NCBI GenBank assembly: GCA_943789485.1
Contig: CALSUH010000015.1
Span: 1 to 64,000, forward strand
Length of the DNA: 64,000 nt
Direction of reading: 5' to 3'
Origin: an uncultured Pseudomonadales bacterium
GTDB lineage: Bacteria; Pseudomonadota; Gammaproteobacteria; Pseudomonadales; Pseudohongiellaceae
A model generated the notes under the pieces. That model ran no database searches, was not told the DNA's origin, and saw nothing but the letters and a program-made list of their open reading frames with translations. Of this stretch, positions 22,179 to 31,200 are shown one piece after another. The position numbers and the translations under genes were made by a program. Each line of letters opens with the position of its first letter. The stretch's first letter is position 1.

Positions 22179-23677
22179 TTTTAGTAGTGCTCATAAGCAT
22201 CTTGTTTCTGGGTGGTGTTCTCGCCTGGTTATCTGAAGGCCTGGATTCCAGATTTCCAAGGGCTGTCGCTCTGGCAGCTGTAGTTATCGACCTGCTGGTC
22301 ATGATGGCTCTAGTCGGAGCAGATCCCGAGGGCTCTAGCTGGATCGTTCAGCTCAATGCGCAGTGGATACCGCGCTTCGGCATTTCATTTCATTTGGCCG
22401 CTGATGGGCTCAGCGTCCTAATGATGGTGCTAACAGCCTTTCTAGGGATTATTGCAATTGGCTCGGCATGGGATGAGATTACTGAGAGAACCGGATTCTT
22501 CTATTTCAATCTGCTCTGGACTCTTGCTGGGGTTATCGGTGTCTTCACCGCGCTCGATCTCTTCCTGTTTTTCTTCTTCTGGGAAGTCATGTTGATTCCG
22601 ATGTATTTCATCATTGCGATCTGGGGGCATGAAAACAAAAACTACGCCGCGATGAAGTTCTTTATCTTCACGCAGGTCACCGGAATGCTAATGCTGATAT
22701 CGATACTGGTATTAGCCTATTTTCACTACGTACAGTTTGGCTGGTTCAGTTTCGATTACTTCGAACTACTGAAAGTGAATACCAGTAGCGCGATAGAAAT
22801 GTGGATTATGCTCGGATTTTTCGTAGCCTTCAGTACAAAGCTGCCGAGTTTTCCTTTTCATTCTTGGCTGCCCGATGCCCACTCACAGGCGCCAACTGCT
22901 GGTAGTGTGATCCTGGCTGGCGTGCTGCTTAAGACCGGCGCCTATGGTCTGATAAGATTTGCCGTGCCGCTTTTCCCAGAAGCTTCCATGCAGTTTGCGC
23001 CGGTCGCTATGACGCTGGCGGTTATCAGTATTCTCTACTGTGCCAAGGTAGCCTTCGCGCAAACCGACATAAAACGCTTGATCGCCTACACCAGTATTAG
23101 CCACATGGGCTTCGTTATGCTCGGTATCTACGCGTGGAACGAACAAGCGTTGCAGGGTGCCGTAATGACGATGCTGGCACACGGTCTAAGTGCTGCTGCA
23201 TTGTTTATGTTAGCGGGTGGCTTACAGCACCGAATTCATACGCGTGACATGGATCATATGGGAGGGTTCTGGGCAAAAGTGCCACGACTATCCTTCGTTG
23301 CCTTATTTTTCTCGATTGCTGCTTTAGGTATGCCTGGTCTGGGAAATTTCGTCGGTGAGTTCCTTGCATTGTTAGGCGCGTTCCAGGCGAGCATTAGTCT
23401 TACCGTTGCTGCTGCATTTGGTCTCATCTTCGCATCGGTCTATTCTCTCTGGGTAATTCAGAAGGTTTTCCATGGCGCTTATCAAAACTCGGACTTCGAT
23501 GACACTCACCTAGCCGACCTGAGTCGTCGCGAGATGTTTTATTTTGGGGCAATGATGATTGGTTTGATTTGGATGGGTATGTACCCACAGAGCTTTTTGG
23601 ATATGTCGTCCACTACCCTGACGAATTTACTTAACGAAACTGGGCAGCTTCTCTTCACACAGGGCAGCGAGCTATGA
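22175..23677 (+). CDS. nuoM: NADH-quinone oxidoreductase subunit M
   Basis: Antiporter-like proton-pumping subunit (500 residues) of the ND4 family, with FFFWEVMLIPMYFII (conserved Glu in helix 5), the KLPSFPFHSWLPDAHSQAPT motif and TDIKRLIAYTSISHMGFV. Overlaps both nuoL and nuoN by four bases, so L, M and N are probably translated as a coupled unit. Confidence 0.97.
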   Translation: MILVVLISILFLGGVLAWLSEGLDSRFPRAVALAAVVIDLLVMMALVGADPEGSSWIVQLNAQWIPRFGISFHLAADGLSVLMMVLTAFLGIIAIGSAWDEITERTGFFYFNLLWTLAGVIGVFTALDLFLFFFFWEVMLIPMYFIIAIWGHENKNYAAMKFFIFTQVTGMLMLISILVLAYFHYVQFGWFSFDYFELLKVNTSSAIEMWIMLGFFVAFSTKLPSFPFHSWLPDAHSQAPTAGSVILAGVLLKTGAYGLIRFAVPLFPEASMQFAPVAMTLAVISILYCAKVAFAQTDIKRLIAYTSISHMGFVMLGIYAWNEQALQGAVMTMLAHGLSAAALFMLAGGLQHRIHTRDMDHMGGFWAKVPRLSFVALFFSIAALGMPGLGNFVGEFLALLGAFQASISLTVAAAFGLIFASVYSLWVIQKVFHGAYQNSDFDDTHLADLSRREMFYFGAMMIGLIWMGMYPQSFLDMSSTTLTNLLNETGQLLFTQGSEL

Positions 23678-25137
23678 TTACGTCGTTCAATGATTTACTC
23701 CCACTACTGCCATTGCTTATAGTGACGGTGACGTCCGTAGTAGCAATGCTGATGATTGGCATACGCCGTAGTTACATCGCCACCGGTGCCATTGTGATTA
23801 CTGGACTGTTAGTGGCAACACTGGTTGCTGTGTCAATGATGGGCTGGACCAATCAGCAAATTACACCGCTGCTCATTATCGATCAGTACAGCCTGTTATT
23901 TACCGCTGTTGTTTGCGCATCGGCCATGGTTCTTGCGGTATTAAGCTTTCCCTATTTCTTCGAGCTGGATGATCAAAAAGAAGAATACTTCCTGCTGCTA
24001 ACGATCGCGACTGTCGGCGCTATTGTGATGGTGAGCAGTAATCATTTCGTGAGCACCGTGTTAGGGCTAGAGACACTCAGTATGTCTTTGTATGGCATGA
24101 TCGCCTATCCTTTGCACAGTTCGAAATCGGCGAAGTTTCCGCTGGAAGCATCAGTTAAATATCTTGTTCTTTCGGCGGCCGCTTCTGGTTTTATCTTATT
24201 CGGTATGGCGCTGATTTATGCGCAGACTGGGACGCTTTCATTCGCTAGCGTTACCAAGCTGCCCGCGTCAGGGCTGGGAGATGGTTATACGGTTGTTGCG
24301 TTGCTGATGGTTGTTTCTGGCATGGCATTCAAACTCTCCCTAGCGCCATTTCATATGTGGACGCCTGATGTTTATGAAGGAGCTCCTCTACCTGCTACGG
24401 CGTATTTGGCCACGATTGGTAAGGCGGCGATGTTCGTCGTACTGCTGCGCTTCTTACTGGTAAGTGAAGCGTTGAACTTCGATTCAATGCTGGCTGTTCT
24501 CACTCTTATCGCCGCTATTTCTATGTTAGCGGGCAATTTGCTAGCTTTGTTGCAAGACAACCTGAAAAGAATTTTGGCGTATTCGTCTATCGCGCACATG
24601 GGCTATCTGCTACTCGCTCTGGTTGCTGGGCACTATGTCACAGGAACAATCGCGGTCGAGGCAATTACCTTCTATCTGATCGCTTATATGATCATGTCGT
24701 TAGGTGCCTTCGGTGTGGCGTCGATCATATCTTCGAGTGAGAAGGAGTTCGATTCGATAAAAGAGTACCGGGGACTTTTTTGGCGCAACCCTTTATTAGC
24801 TGCAACTTTTATTGCAATGCTACTCTCTCTTGCTGGCATTCCGCTCACGGTAGGATTTATAGGCAAGTTCTATATATTCCTAAGCGGCGTTGAAGCGGAG
24901 CTTTGGATGCTGCTAGGGTTTTTAGTGATGGGCAGTGGCATCGGTCTGTACTACTATCTTCGAATAATCTATCGCATGTTCATGCCGGAAAAGCAGTCCC
25001 TGCCTTATCGAGTTGGTGGAGTGGAGAGTGTTAGTTCCTACGCAGTGCTCGCAATTCTATTATTCTTGTTGCTACTGTTTGGCATCTATCCCGAACCAAT
25101 CATGTCGATCGTTGCCACAGCCTCTGCATTCATCTAA
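23674..25137 (+). CDS. nuoN: NADH-quinone oxidoreductase subunit N
   Basis: Third antiporter-like subunit (487 residues, ND2 family), with LGLETLSMSLYGMIA, KLSLAPFHMWTPDVYEGAP and DNLKRILAYSSIAHMGYL. It closes the complex I operon, which is complete from A to N with C and D fused. An RnfG-like gene starts 37 bases later on the same strand. Confidence 0.97.
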   Translation: MITSFNDLLPLLPLLIVTVTSVVAMLMIGIRRSYIATGAIVITGLLVATLVAVSMMGWTNQQITPLLIIDQYSLLFTAVVCASAMVLAVLSFPYFFELDDQKEEYFLLLTIATVGAIVMVSSNHFVSTVLGLETLSMSLYGMIAYPLHSSKSAKFPLEASVKYLVLSAAASGFILFGMALIYAQTGTLSFASVTKLPASGLGDGYTVVALLMVVSGMAFKLSLAPFHMWTPDVYEGAPLPATAYLATIGKAAMFVVLLRFLLVSEALNFDSMLAVLTLIAAISMLAGNLLALLQDNLKRILAYSSIAHMGYLLLALVAGHYVTGTIAVEAITFYLIAYMIMSLGAFGVASIISSSEKEFDSIKEYRGLFWRNPLLAATFIAMLLSLAGIPLTVGFIGKFYIFLSGVEAELWMLLGFLVMGSGIGLYYYLRIIYRMFMPEKQSLPYRVGGVESVSSYAVLAILLFLLLLFGIYPEPIMSIVATASAFI

Positions 25138-25174
25138 GTTTTATTCAGGCTCATCCTAAAAGCGAATCGCGCTG

Positions 25175-25852
25175 ATGGATAGTATGTCTTCGTTTCTAAA
25201 AAATAATTTCCCACAGTGCGCTGTGTTAGCAGCCTTATTGATCCTGCTCATAGCCGTTAATCGCTTAACGGCGGATGGCTTGTTGGAGGTACGGCAGGAA
25301 TTCGATCGGCGTAATCTCTATCAGTTTTTTGACCCCGGCAGCTTTGATAACGATCTAGTGCTAGATAACTATTTACTTCCAGCTAATGCTCAGACCAGCA
25401 AGCTCAGCAACTTGCATTTGCTTAACTTGGACAGGGATCGGCTTGCCTACATCGCAAGAAAGGATGGTAAGGCAGTGGCGGTGGCTGTACCGGCGAGTGC
25501 AGAAGATGGCTTCAATGGTAAGATTGACCTGCTAATCGCAGTCGACATGTTTGGTCGTATTAGTGCCGCTCGTGTAATCGAAGATGTCGATTCCAGGCAA
25601 CTCTTTGGAGTAGTGGATGTCATAGATTCCAAATGGATGAACGGGTTCGCAGGAAATAGCATGCGCGACATCTTGCGTCTGAGCTGGCAACCGATTACCG
25701 CTGAAAACGAATACGATCAATTCGTAGGAGCATCGATTACGTCTAAATCAGTCGCTAAGCAGATATACGACGCGCTCGTGTTCTATCAATCGAATCGAAT
25801 CGAGCTCATGCGGGGCAGACGAGAGGGCGAGAAAGTTAAGGGAACAATATGA
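25175..25852 (+). CDS. RnfG/NqrC-like FMN-binding-domain protein (solitary)
   Basis: A 225-residue protein with one N-terminal membrane helix (about residues 14-30) and an extracytoplasmic FMN_bind-type domain. The flavinylation motif is at residues 181-190 and reads DQFVGASITS, where RnfG/NqrC have D-x-x-SGAT-x-T/S: the acceptor position holds Ser187 instead of Thr and the preceding Ser is Val. Covalent FMN is therefore uncertain. No other rnf gene is nearby. Its position right after nuoN suggests co-transcription with complex I, or a remnant of an rnf cluster. Its TGA overlaps the ATG of the decayed methyltransferase. Confidence 0.75.
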   Translation: MDSMSSFLKNNFPQCAVLAALLILLIAVNRLTADGLLEVRQEFDRRNLYQFFDPGSFDNDLVLDNYLLPANAQTSKLSNLHLLNLDRDRLAYIARKDGKAVAVAVPASAEDGFNGKIDLLIAVDMFGRISAARVIEDVDSRQLFGVVDVIDSKWMNGFAGNSMRDILRLSWQPITAENEYDQFVGASITSKSVAKQIYDALVFYQSNRIELMRGRREGEKVKGTI

Positions 25853-26340
25853 CATTCAAAGACCCTTTCTTCGGGCACTCTCAGACTTATGCCGACGCGC
25901 GACCTAGCTCTCCTGATGAGCTGTTTGAATTTCTGAATTCTCCGTGTAAACATCATGATTTGGTCTGGGACTGTGCAACAGGTAATGGGCATGCAGGGGT
26001 GTCCTGGCGAAAATATTGAAGCGCGTGATTGCGACCGACGGTGGTGCTGAGTAGTTAGAGCGTGCACAGCCGACTGAGAATATCGCGTATCGACAGGTGG
26101 CGGCAGAACAGCCATTACCCGGGAAAAAATTCAGCGATTTAAATAGCCGTGGCTCAGGCGCTGTATTGGTTTGATACAGGTACGTTCTTCGATAATGCTC
26201 AAGCCTGGCGGTGTTTTGGCAGCCTGGTGCCATGCGGTGAATGGATTCGGAGAAAACCCAACGGTTGACTTGACCGTTGACGGTTAAGCTAGCGAGATTG
26301 TAGGGCATTACCAGGCTGCGTCGCCTTGGTATTGGGGTCT
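25849..26340 (+). pseudogene. Decayed class I SAM-dependent methyltransferase
   Basis: The region between the RnfG-like gene and gpsA holds the remains of a methyltransferase. The ATG at 25849 opens MTFKDPFFGHSQTYADARP and reaches the SAM-binding motif LVWDCATGNGHAGVS, then stops at 26017-26019. Other frames continue the family sequence: KRVIATD, then an in-frame TAG, LERAQPTENIAYRQVAAEQ, AVAQALYWFDTGTFF, and LKPGGVLAAWCHAVNGFGE. At least one internal stop and several frameshifts are needed, spread along the gene, so this is true decay rather than one sequencing slip. It was probably translationally coupled to the upstream gene (ATGA). Confidence 0.85.
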
Positions 26341-26384
26341 AATCAGACTATCATTGTTCGCTCGACAGACAGCGAAGGACACTC

Positions 26385-27416
26385 ATGTCTACAAGCAAGA
26401 TCTCGGTTATTGGTGGTGGTAGCTTTGGCACTGTGATCGCCAATATTTCTGCTGAGAACGGTTATGACGTCAATTTTTGGATGCGTAACAAATCGCAGGC
26501 AGAGCAACTCAACAGTACCCGCGAAAACTCGCAATACCTACCCGATTACCAACTTAACGAGAGGATCTTCGCTACATCAAATATGGCGGCAGCAGTAAAT
26601 GACTGCGGTTTAATTTTTGTGGCTGTCCCGAGCTCTTCGTTCCGTCAGGTAGTAAGGGACATGGTTCCGCATCTTGCCGAGAATACTGTGCTTGTTAGCA
26701 CCACGAAGGGAATAGAAAGTGGCAGCTTTGATTTGATGACTCAGATATTGCATCAGGAAGCCCCGAATGCCAAAGTAGGTGTGCTAAGTGGTCCGAACCT
26801 TGCTGTGGAGATCGCGAAAAAAGATCTCACCGGCACCGTGATTGCGAGCCCTGATGAACAAGTGCGCGAATTGGTGAAGAGTGCACTTAAGTCTAAGTAT
26901 TTTCGAGTCTATGCGAACAACGACATGTTCGGTGTGGAATTGGGTGGCTCGCTTAAAAATATTTATGCGATTATTGCCGGTATAGCGACGGCTCTTGGTA
27001 TGGGTCATAACACCAATAGCATGTTAGTGACTCGCGCCTTAACTGAGATGGCTAGGTTCGGAAAGGAGTTAGGTGCTGATCCGATGACGTTCTTGGGTTT
27101 GGCGGGTGTAGGTGATCTGATTGTCACTTGTTCGACGCCATTGAGTCGGAATTACAGAATTGGTCTAGCCCTAGGTAAGGGTGTCCCTCTAGAAGAAGCA
27201 ATAGCCGAGTTAGGGCAGGTGGCTGAGGGCGTAAATACGGTTAAGCTGGTGCAAGAGAAAGCCGAAGAATTAGCCGTCTATATGCCGCTGGCTAGCGGGC
27301 TATATAAGATAATTTATGAAAATGATTCTCTTGAGAATATAATTTCATCGTTGATGCTGAGTGAACTGGCTTTGGATGTCGAGTTTGCAGCGAATGAAGA
27401 TAAGACTCTTGATTAG
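26385..27416 (+). CDS. gpsA: Glycerol-3-phosphate dehydrogenase [NAD(P)+]
   Basis: Cytoplasmic enzyme that reduces dihydroxyacetone phosphate to sn-glycerol 3-phosphate for phospholipid synthesis. The 343-residue protein opens with the dinucleotide motif SVIGGGSFGTVIANISAENG and holds the catalytic/substrate region LSGPNLAVEIAKKDLTG, ELGGSLKNIYAIIAGI and LGLAGVGDLIVTCSTPLSRNY. Full length. Followed 72 bases later by the DUF4389 gene; gpsA and a DUF4389 gene plus sixA are neighbours in other gammaproteobacteria. Confidence 0.96.
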   Translation: MSTSKISVIGGGSFGTVIANISAENGYDVNFWMRNKSQAEQLNSTRENSQYLPDYQLNERIFATSNMAAAVNDCGLIFVAVPSSSFRQVVRDMVPHLAENTVLVSTTKGIESGSFDLMTQILHQEAPNAKVGVLSGPNLAVEIAKKDLTGTVIASPDEQVRELVKSALKSKYFRVYANNDMFGVELGGSLKNIYAIIAGIATALGMGHNTNSMLVTRALTEMARFGKELGADPMTFLGLAGVGDLIVTCSTPLSRNYRIGLALGKGVPLEEAIAELGQVAEGVNTVKLVQEKAEELAVYMPLASGLYKIIYENDSLENIISSLMLSELALDVEFAANEDKTLD

Positions 27417-27488
27417 CGGTTTATAGAGCGAATTAGATAAACGGCATTGAATTGATCGTGCCTTTCAAAACACAGTAGAGGATTGTCC

Positions 27489-27965
27489 ATGTCAAAAGAA
27501 CTTAATGAGATTGTAGAGAATATTACTCAGCCATCGGCTTGGATGCGAGCGCTGTTCGTGGTCGTCTTCGCGATGGCCTCCTATTTCATTTTACTGCCTT
27601 TGTTTCTGGTGTTGAGTATCGCGCAAGCGCTGTTCACAATCATTACTAGCAGCACCAATGCCAACTTAAAATATTTTTCCGCAGCGCTGGAATTGTATGT
27701 CTCGCAGCTCTTCAAGTTCATGACTTATCTTTCCGATGTAAAGCCGTTCCCATTTTCTGACTTTCCCGAAGTAAAAGACGACTCACTACAAGAGGAGTCG
27801 GCTGTAAAGAAGGGGGCCAAGGAAAAAGCGTCCGCTACAAGTGCGGCGGTGAAGAAGCCTGCAGCCAAGAAGAAGGCTGTTAAAAAAAAGGCGGCGAAGA
27901 AGTCTCCTAAAACTACCGAGAAGCGCGAGCTAGATGCAGGAGATAAAGGCGCTAGCGATTCCTAA
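27489..27965 (+). CDS. DUF4389-family membrane protein with Lys/Ala-rich tail
   Basis: A 158-residue inner-membrane protein. Residues about 1-95 resemble DUF4389: two hydrophobic segments (about 20-50) and the closing FMTYLSDVKPFPFSDFP. The remaining 60 residues are highly charged, with repeated Lys-Ala-Pro units (KKPAAKKKAVKKKAAKK) like the tails of bacterial histone H1-like proteins. The tail should lie in the cytoplasm and could bind nucleic acid or acidic partners. ATG 27489 is preferred over TTG 27483. Function of the family is unknown. Confidence 0.75.
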   Translation: MSKELNEIVENITQPSAWMRALFVVVFAMASYFILLPLFLVLSIAQALFTIITSSTNANLKYFSAALELYVSQLFKFMTYLSDVKPFPFSDFPEVKDDSLQEESAVKKGAKEKASATSAAVKKPAAKKKAVKKKAAKKSPKTTEKRELDAGDKGASDS

Positions 27966-27992
27966 ACAGCGCTACGCTGAAGAGAAGCTGAG

Positions 27993-28451
27993 ATGCTAGT
28001 CTATTTGTTACGTCATGCAATAGCACAAGACAGGGCTGCATCGGATTCTGCAAGAGACTTAACTGTCGACGGGCTCGCTCAGGCTCGTGCGCTAACTGAG
28101 AAATTCAAACAGTTTTTCCCGATAGTGGATCGAGTTCTTTGCAGCCCCTACAATAGGGCGCAACAGACGGCGTCTGCCGTGATGACACTATTCCCCGATC
28201 TGGCCCTTACCACTGATGAGAGTATTAAACCCGGCGGTGATGTCTATGGCGTGTTGGACGCCATCGAAGGAAGCGATGTGCAGCATCTGTTGATTGTTAG
28301 CCACAATCCATTCCTGTCTAACTTGCTGTCGGTGATGGTGGATGGCACTATGGAGTCACATCGCTACGTTGCTAACGCGACTCTGCATTGCCTATCGATG
28401 GATGTCGTAGCCCCAGGATGCGCTGAAATTGTGTACATGTTAGAACCGTAA
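27993..28451 (+). CDS. sixA: Phosphohistidine phosphatase SixA family
   Basis: A 152-residue single-domain histidine phosphatase. The catalytic motif near the N-terminus is LLRHAIAQD (RHG superfamily; SixA proteins use RHG or RHA), the second conserved Arg is in CSPYNRAQQTA, and the second catalytic His is in LLIVSHNPFLSNLL. SixA dephosphorylates phosphohistidine, for example on the HPt domain of ArcB or on PTS-Ntr NPr. It lies 27 bases after the DUF4389 gene. Confidence 0.88.
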   Translation: MLVYLLRHAIAQDRAASDSARDLTVDGLAQARALTEKFKQFFPIVDRVLCSPYNRAQQTASAVMTLFPDLALTTDESIKPGGDVYGVLDAIEGSDVQHLLIVSHNPFLSNLLSVMVDGTMESHRYVANATLHCLSMDVVAPGCAEIVYMLEP

Positions 28452-28469
28452 GAAACTCGTGAGAAATCC

Positions 28470-29468
28470 ATGATTTGTACTACTTATCAATTTGCAAGAC
28501 GACTCCTACTCCTAGTAATTCTTGTGCTTGGTTTTCCTGTAGTGAGCGCCGCGCAATCCGGGGAACTTGTTGTCGGCTTTAGTGATCATAGCCTCGTCGC
28601 CGGATTCGCTGACTCGGAAATTATTGAGCGAGAATTGAACAGGGATAGTAACTACCGAATCATCCTTGGTGCGTTGGAGAGGGTTCGCGGAGAAGTGATA
28701 CCGGAAGACTTCAAGAGGCTCAAAGGAGATGTCACGAAGATTACCTACGAAGTATCGCAAGAATTTACTGGCGAGGATGTCTACGAATTTTATCAGCAGC
28801 AGTTAACGGCTAAAAACTATGAACTGCTGTATAGCTGCGGAGGCAGGGAATGCGGTAGCAGTAACTACTGGGCAAACGATATATTTCGAAATCGAATCCT
28901 CTACGGACCGGAGCGCAATCAATACTTCACGGCCTTTCGTGCAAGCTCTGCTCTGGAGAGCGACCCCTATTTCTCCTTGTATATCATCACTCGCGTTAAC
29001 AGAAGAATCTATGCCTACCTAGAGATAGTCGAGCCGGCTGGAACTCAGGATCCAGAACAAATTGCTATGGTAGCTGAGATAGTAGAGCCGCCGATAGTAG
29101 CAGCACAGAGTAGTGAGTCAGGCTTAAATTTACTGCAACGACTCCGCGAGCAGGGGAGTGTAGTTCTACCTGCTTTTAGTTTTCAATCGAACAACCGTTT
29201 GACGGTACCCGTCGATGTGGAGCCGCTGGTCTCAGCGCTAAACTCGGATCAGGCGCTTTCTATCTATGTCGTAGCGCATCTGAAACAGGATGGGCAGTCA
29301 TTGCAGAATTTAATGCAGCGCTCATTGGCAAGAGCGAATTCTCTTAGACAGGCGTTGATAACTGCAGGTATTGAGGCGCAACGAATCGAGGCGGCTGGAG
29401 TTGGCCCACTAGCACCTTACTGTGCCAGTGACAATTGCGAAGAGCGTATAGAGATAGTACTGCGTTAA
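28470..29468 (+). CDS. DUF4892-type secreted protein with OmpA-like C-terminal domain
   Basis: A 332-residue protein with a clear signal peptide (hydrophobic core residues about 11-26, cleavage near VSAAQS). The middle (about 45-180) resembles the DUF4892 domain of gammaproteobacterial secreted proteins. The last ~110 residues resemble an OmpA-type peptidoglycan-binding module (VVAHLKQDGQSLQNLMQRSLARANSLRQALI, broken here only for description, then IEAAGVGPLAPYC). A Cys pair near the end (CASDNCEERI) may form a disulphide. It is probably periplasmic or cell-wall-associated; its exact role is unknown. Convergent with folE. Confidence 0.65.
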   Translation: MICTTYQFARRLLLLVILVLGFPVVSAAQSGELVVGFSDHSLVAGFADSEIIERELNRDSNYRIILGALERVRGEVIPEDFKRLKGDVTKITYEVSQEFTGEDVYEFYQQQLTAKNYELLYSCGGRECGSSNYWANDIFRNRILYGPERNQYFTAFRASSALESDPYFSLYIITRVNRRIYAYLEIVEPAGTQDPEQIAMVAEIVEPPIVAAQSSESGLNLLQRLREQGSVVLPAFSFQSNNRLTVPVDVEPLVSALNSDQALSIYVVAHLKQDGQSLQNLMQRSLARANSLRQALITAGIEAQRIEAAGVGPLAPYCASDNCEERIEIVLR

Positions 29469-29492
29469 CTGAATTTCCTAGAACGAACCTAC

Positions 29493-30032
29493 TTATTTAA
29501 CTAGAGAGAGAAATTCCGTACGCGTCGACTGGCTGTTCCTGAATGCGCCAAGCATGCATGACGTAGTCATTACCGAATTTTGCTTCTGAACTCCGCGCAT
29601 CATCATGCACATATGTTGAGCCTCGATGATAACGGCGGCACCAGCCGCTTGAGTTTTTTCTACGATGCAGCTAGCAATCTCGTTGGTCAGGTTTTCTTGA
29701 ATCTGTAAGCGTCTAGCGAAGACATCAACAACTCTCGCTATCTTTGACAGACCAATGACTTTTCCATTAGGAATATAGGCGACATGGCACTTTCCGATAA
29801 AGGGAAGCATGTGATGCTCGCACATCGAATACAATTCAATATTTTTTACGATAACCATTTCGTCGGTATCGGAAGGGAATAAGGCGTTGTTGATAACTTC
29901 GTCGATATCCATCGAGTAGCCCTGAGTCAAAAACTGCATGGCCTTTGCGGCTCTTTTAGGTGTATCAATCAAACCCGCGCGCATCGGGTCCTCGCCAGTT
30001 TGTTTGAGGATTTCTAGAAAAGCCTGTTCCAT
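29493..30032 (-). CDS. folE: GTP cyclohydrolase I
   Basis: Catalyses the first step of tetrahydrofolate synthesis: GTP to 7,8-dihydroneopterin triphosphate. The 179-residue protein shows zinc ligands in [19 protein letters not shown] and a later Cys in [18 protein letters not shown], plus [20 protein letters not shown]. Length matches the short bacterial form. The only gene on the minus strand in this part of the window, transcribed toward the DUF4892 gene and divergent from prmB; the 231-base gap to prmB should hold both promoters. Confidence 0.96.
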   Translation of the reverse strand: MEQAFLEILKQTGEDPMRAGLIDTPKRAAKAMQFLTQGYSMDIDEVINNALFPSDTDEMVIVKNIELYSMCEHHMLPFIGKCHVAYIPNGKVIGLSKIARVVDVFARRLQIQENLTNEIASCIVEKTQAAGAAVIIEAQHMCMMMRGVQKQNSVMTTSCMLGAFRNSQSTRTEFLSLVK

Positions 30033-30263
30033 AGTCGTTCACCATTCTGTGGGGTCTGATTGCCGCCGTAGCACGCTGACTTTGCAAGTCGTGAAACGTT
30101 GGTCTTGGTCTTATCAATACTCGTCTCAGCATGAGACTGGCGGGAGATTAGCATATTATTTGCTCGTTGAAGACTCTCTACGTCATTTATTGCGTTACTG
30201 GATTACAATGGCACACCATCGGCTACAATTACTCATTCGAGCTGACGCAGTTAAAGGAACAAA

Positions 30264-31139
30264 TTGAAAATTGCAGAATATATACAGCAAATGGCTACTC
30301 GCTTGGACTCGGCGAATTTGTGCTATGGCCATGGTACCGACAACCCGCTGGATGAGGCCTTCTATCTCATCTACGGTCTTTTAGGAATCCATTTTGCAGA
30401 TGAGCAGGCGGCGCAGCGAGAGCTTAACGCTGGAGACGAGGCGATACTTGAGGCTGCCCTAAAGCGTAGGATCGACGAACGCGTGCCAACTGCCTATTTG
30501 GTAGGACGCGCCTGGTTCGCCGGGCATGAATTTTACTGCGATGAAAGGGCTCTAGTGCCGCGGTCTCCACTAGCTGAACTGATCAATGGCGAATTCGAGC
30601 CACTGCTGCATGAGCCTGCGGGTAAAATCTTAGACCTTTGCACGGGAGGGGGGAGTATCGGCATCGCGACTGCCTTGTTATGGCCTGATTGCGAAGTCGA
30701 GCTTGCTGACATTTCTAGAGATGCGTTAGATCTGGCGAAGAAGAACATCGCGCTGCATGGCTTAGCAGACCGGGTTAAAGTAATTGAAAGCGATCTATTC
30801 GACACTATTGATTCACGCTACGACCTTATCGTAGCGAATCCGCCCTATGTGTCTTTGAAGGATTACGACGATTTACCTGCTGAATTTGTCCGAGAGCCTG
30901 CCTTGGGGCTCATCAGCGACGATGCGGGACTGCAGATACCCCTTAAAATTTTGCGCGATTCGGTCGATTACCTGTCTGCAGACGGCCTTTTGGTGATGGA
31001 AGTCGGTTATAGCCATCCCCAATTGTCCAAGCGTCTCAAGCAGGTTCCTCTGCTCTGGTTGGAGTTCGAGTGGGGAGGTGAAGGGGTGCTAGCCCTTACG
31101 GCGGGGCAATTACAGCAGTACAGAGAACAGTTTAATTAG
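30264..31139 (+). CDS. prmB: Ribosomal protein L3 N5-glutamine methyltransferase
   Basis: A 291-residue SAM-dependent enzyme that methylates a glutamine of ribosomal protein L3. The SAM site is ILDLCTGGGSIGIATALL and the substrate-glutamine motif is IVANPPYVSLKDYDDLPAEF, the PrmB version of NPPY. The position just upstream of aroC is the usual one for prmB (prmC sits with prfA). Start is TTG 30264, preceded by aaagga at suitable spacing; no ATG gives a complete N-terminus. Confidence 0.92.
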   Translation: MKIAEYIQQMATRLDSANLCYGHGTDNPLDEAFYLIYGLLGIHFADEQAAQRELNAGDEAILEAALKRRIDERVPTAYLVGRAWFAGHEFYCDERALVPRSPLAELINGEFEPLLHEPAGKILDLCTGGGSIGIATALLWPDCEVELADISRDALDLAKKNIALHGLADRVKVIESDLFDTIDSRYDLIVANPPYVSLKDYDDLPAEFVREPALGLISDDAGLQIPLKILRDSVDYLSADGLLVMEVGYSHPQLSKRLKQVPLLWLEFEWGGEGVLALTAGQLQQYREQFN

Positions 31140-31200
31140 TGTACAATCGCCTGTTTTTCGGCCCTGCTGCCAGATTTAAATTCTTTATTCGAGTGCTCAG

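Noticed and set aside
25175..25852. Start of an rnf operon.
   Set aside because: No RnfA, B, C, D or E gene is adjacent; the next sequence is a decayed methyltransferase and then gpsA.
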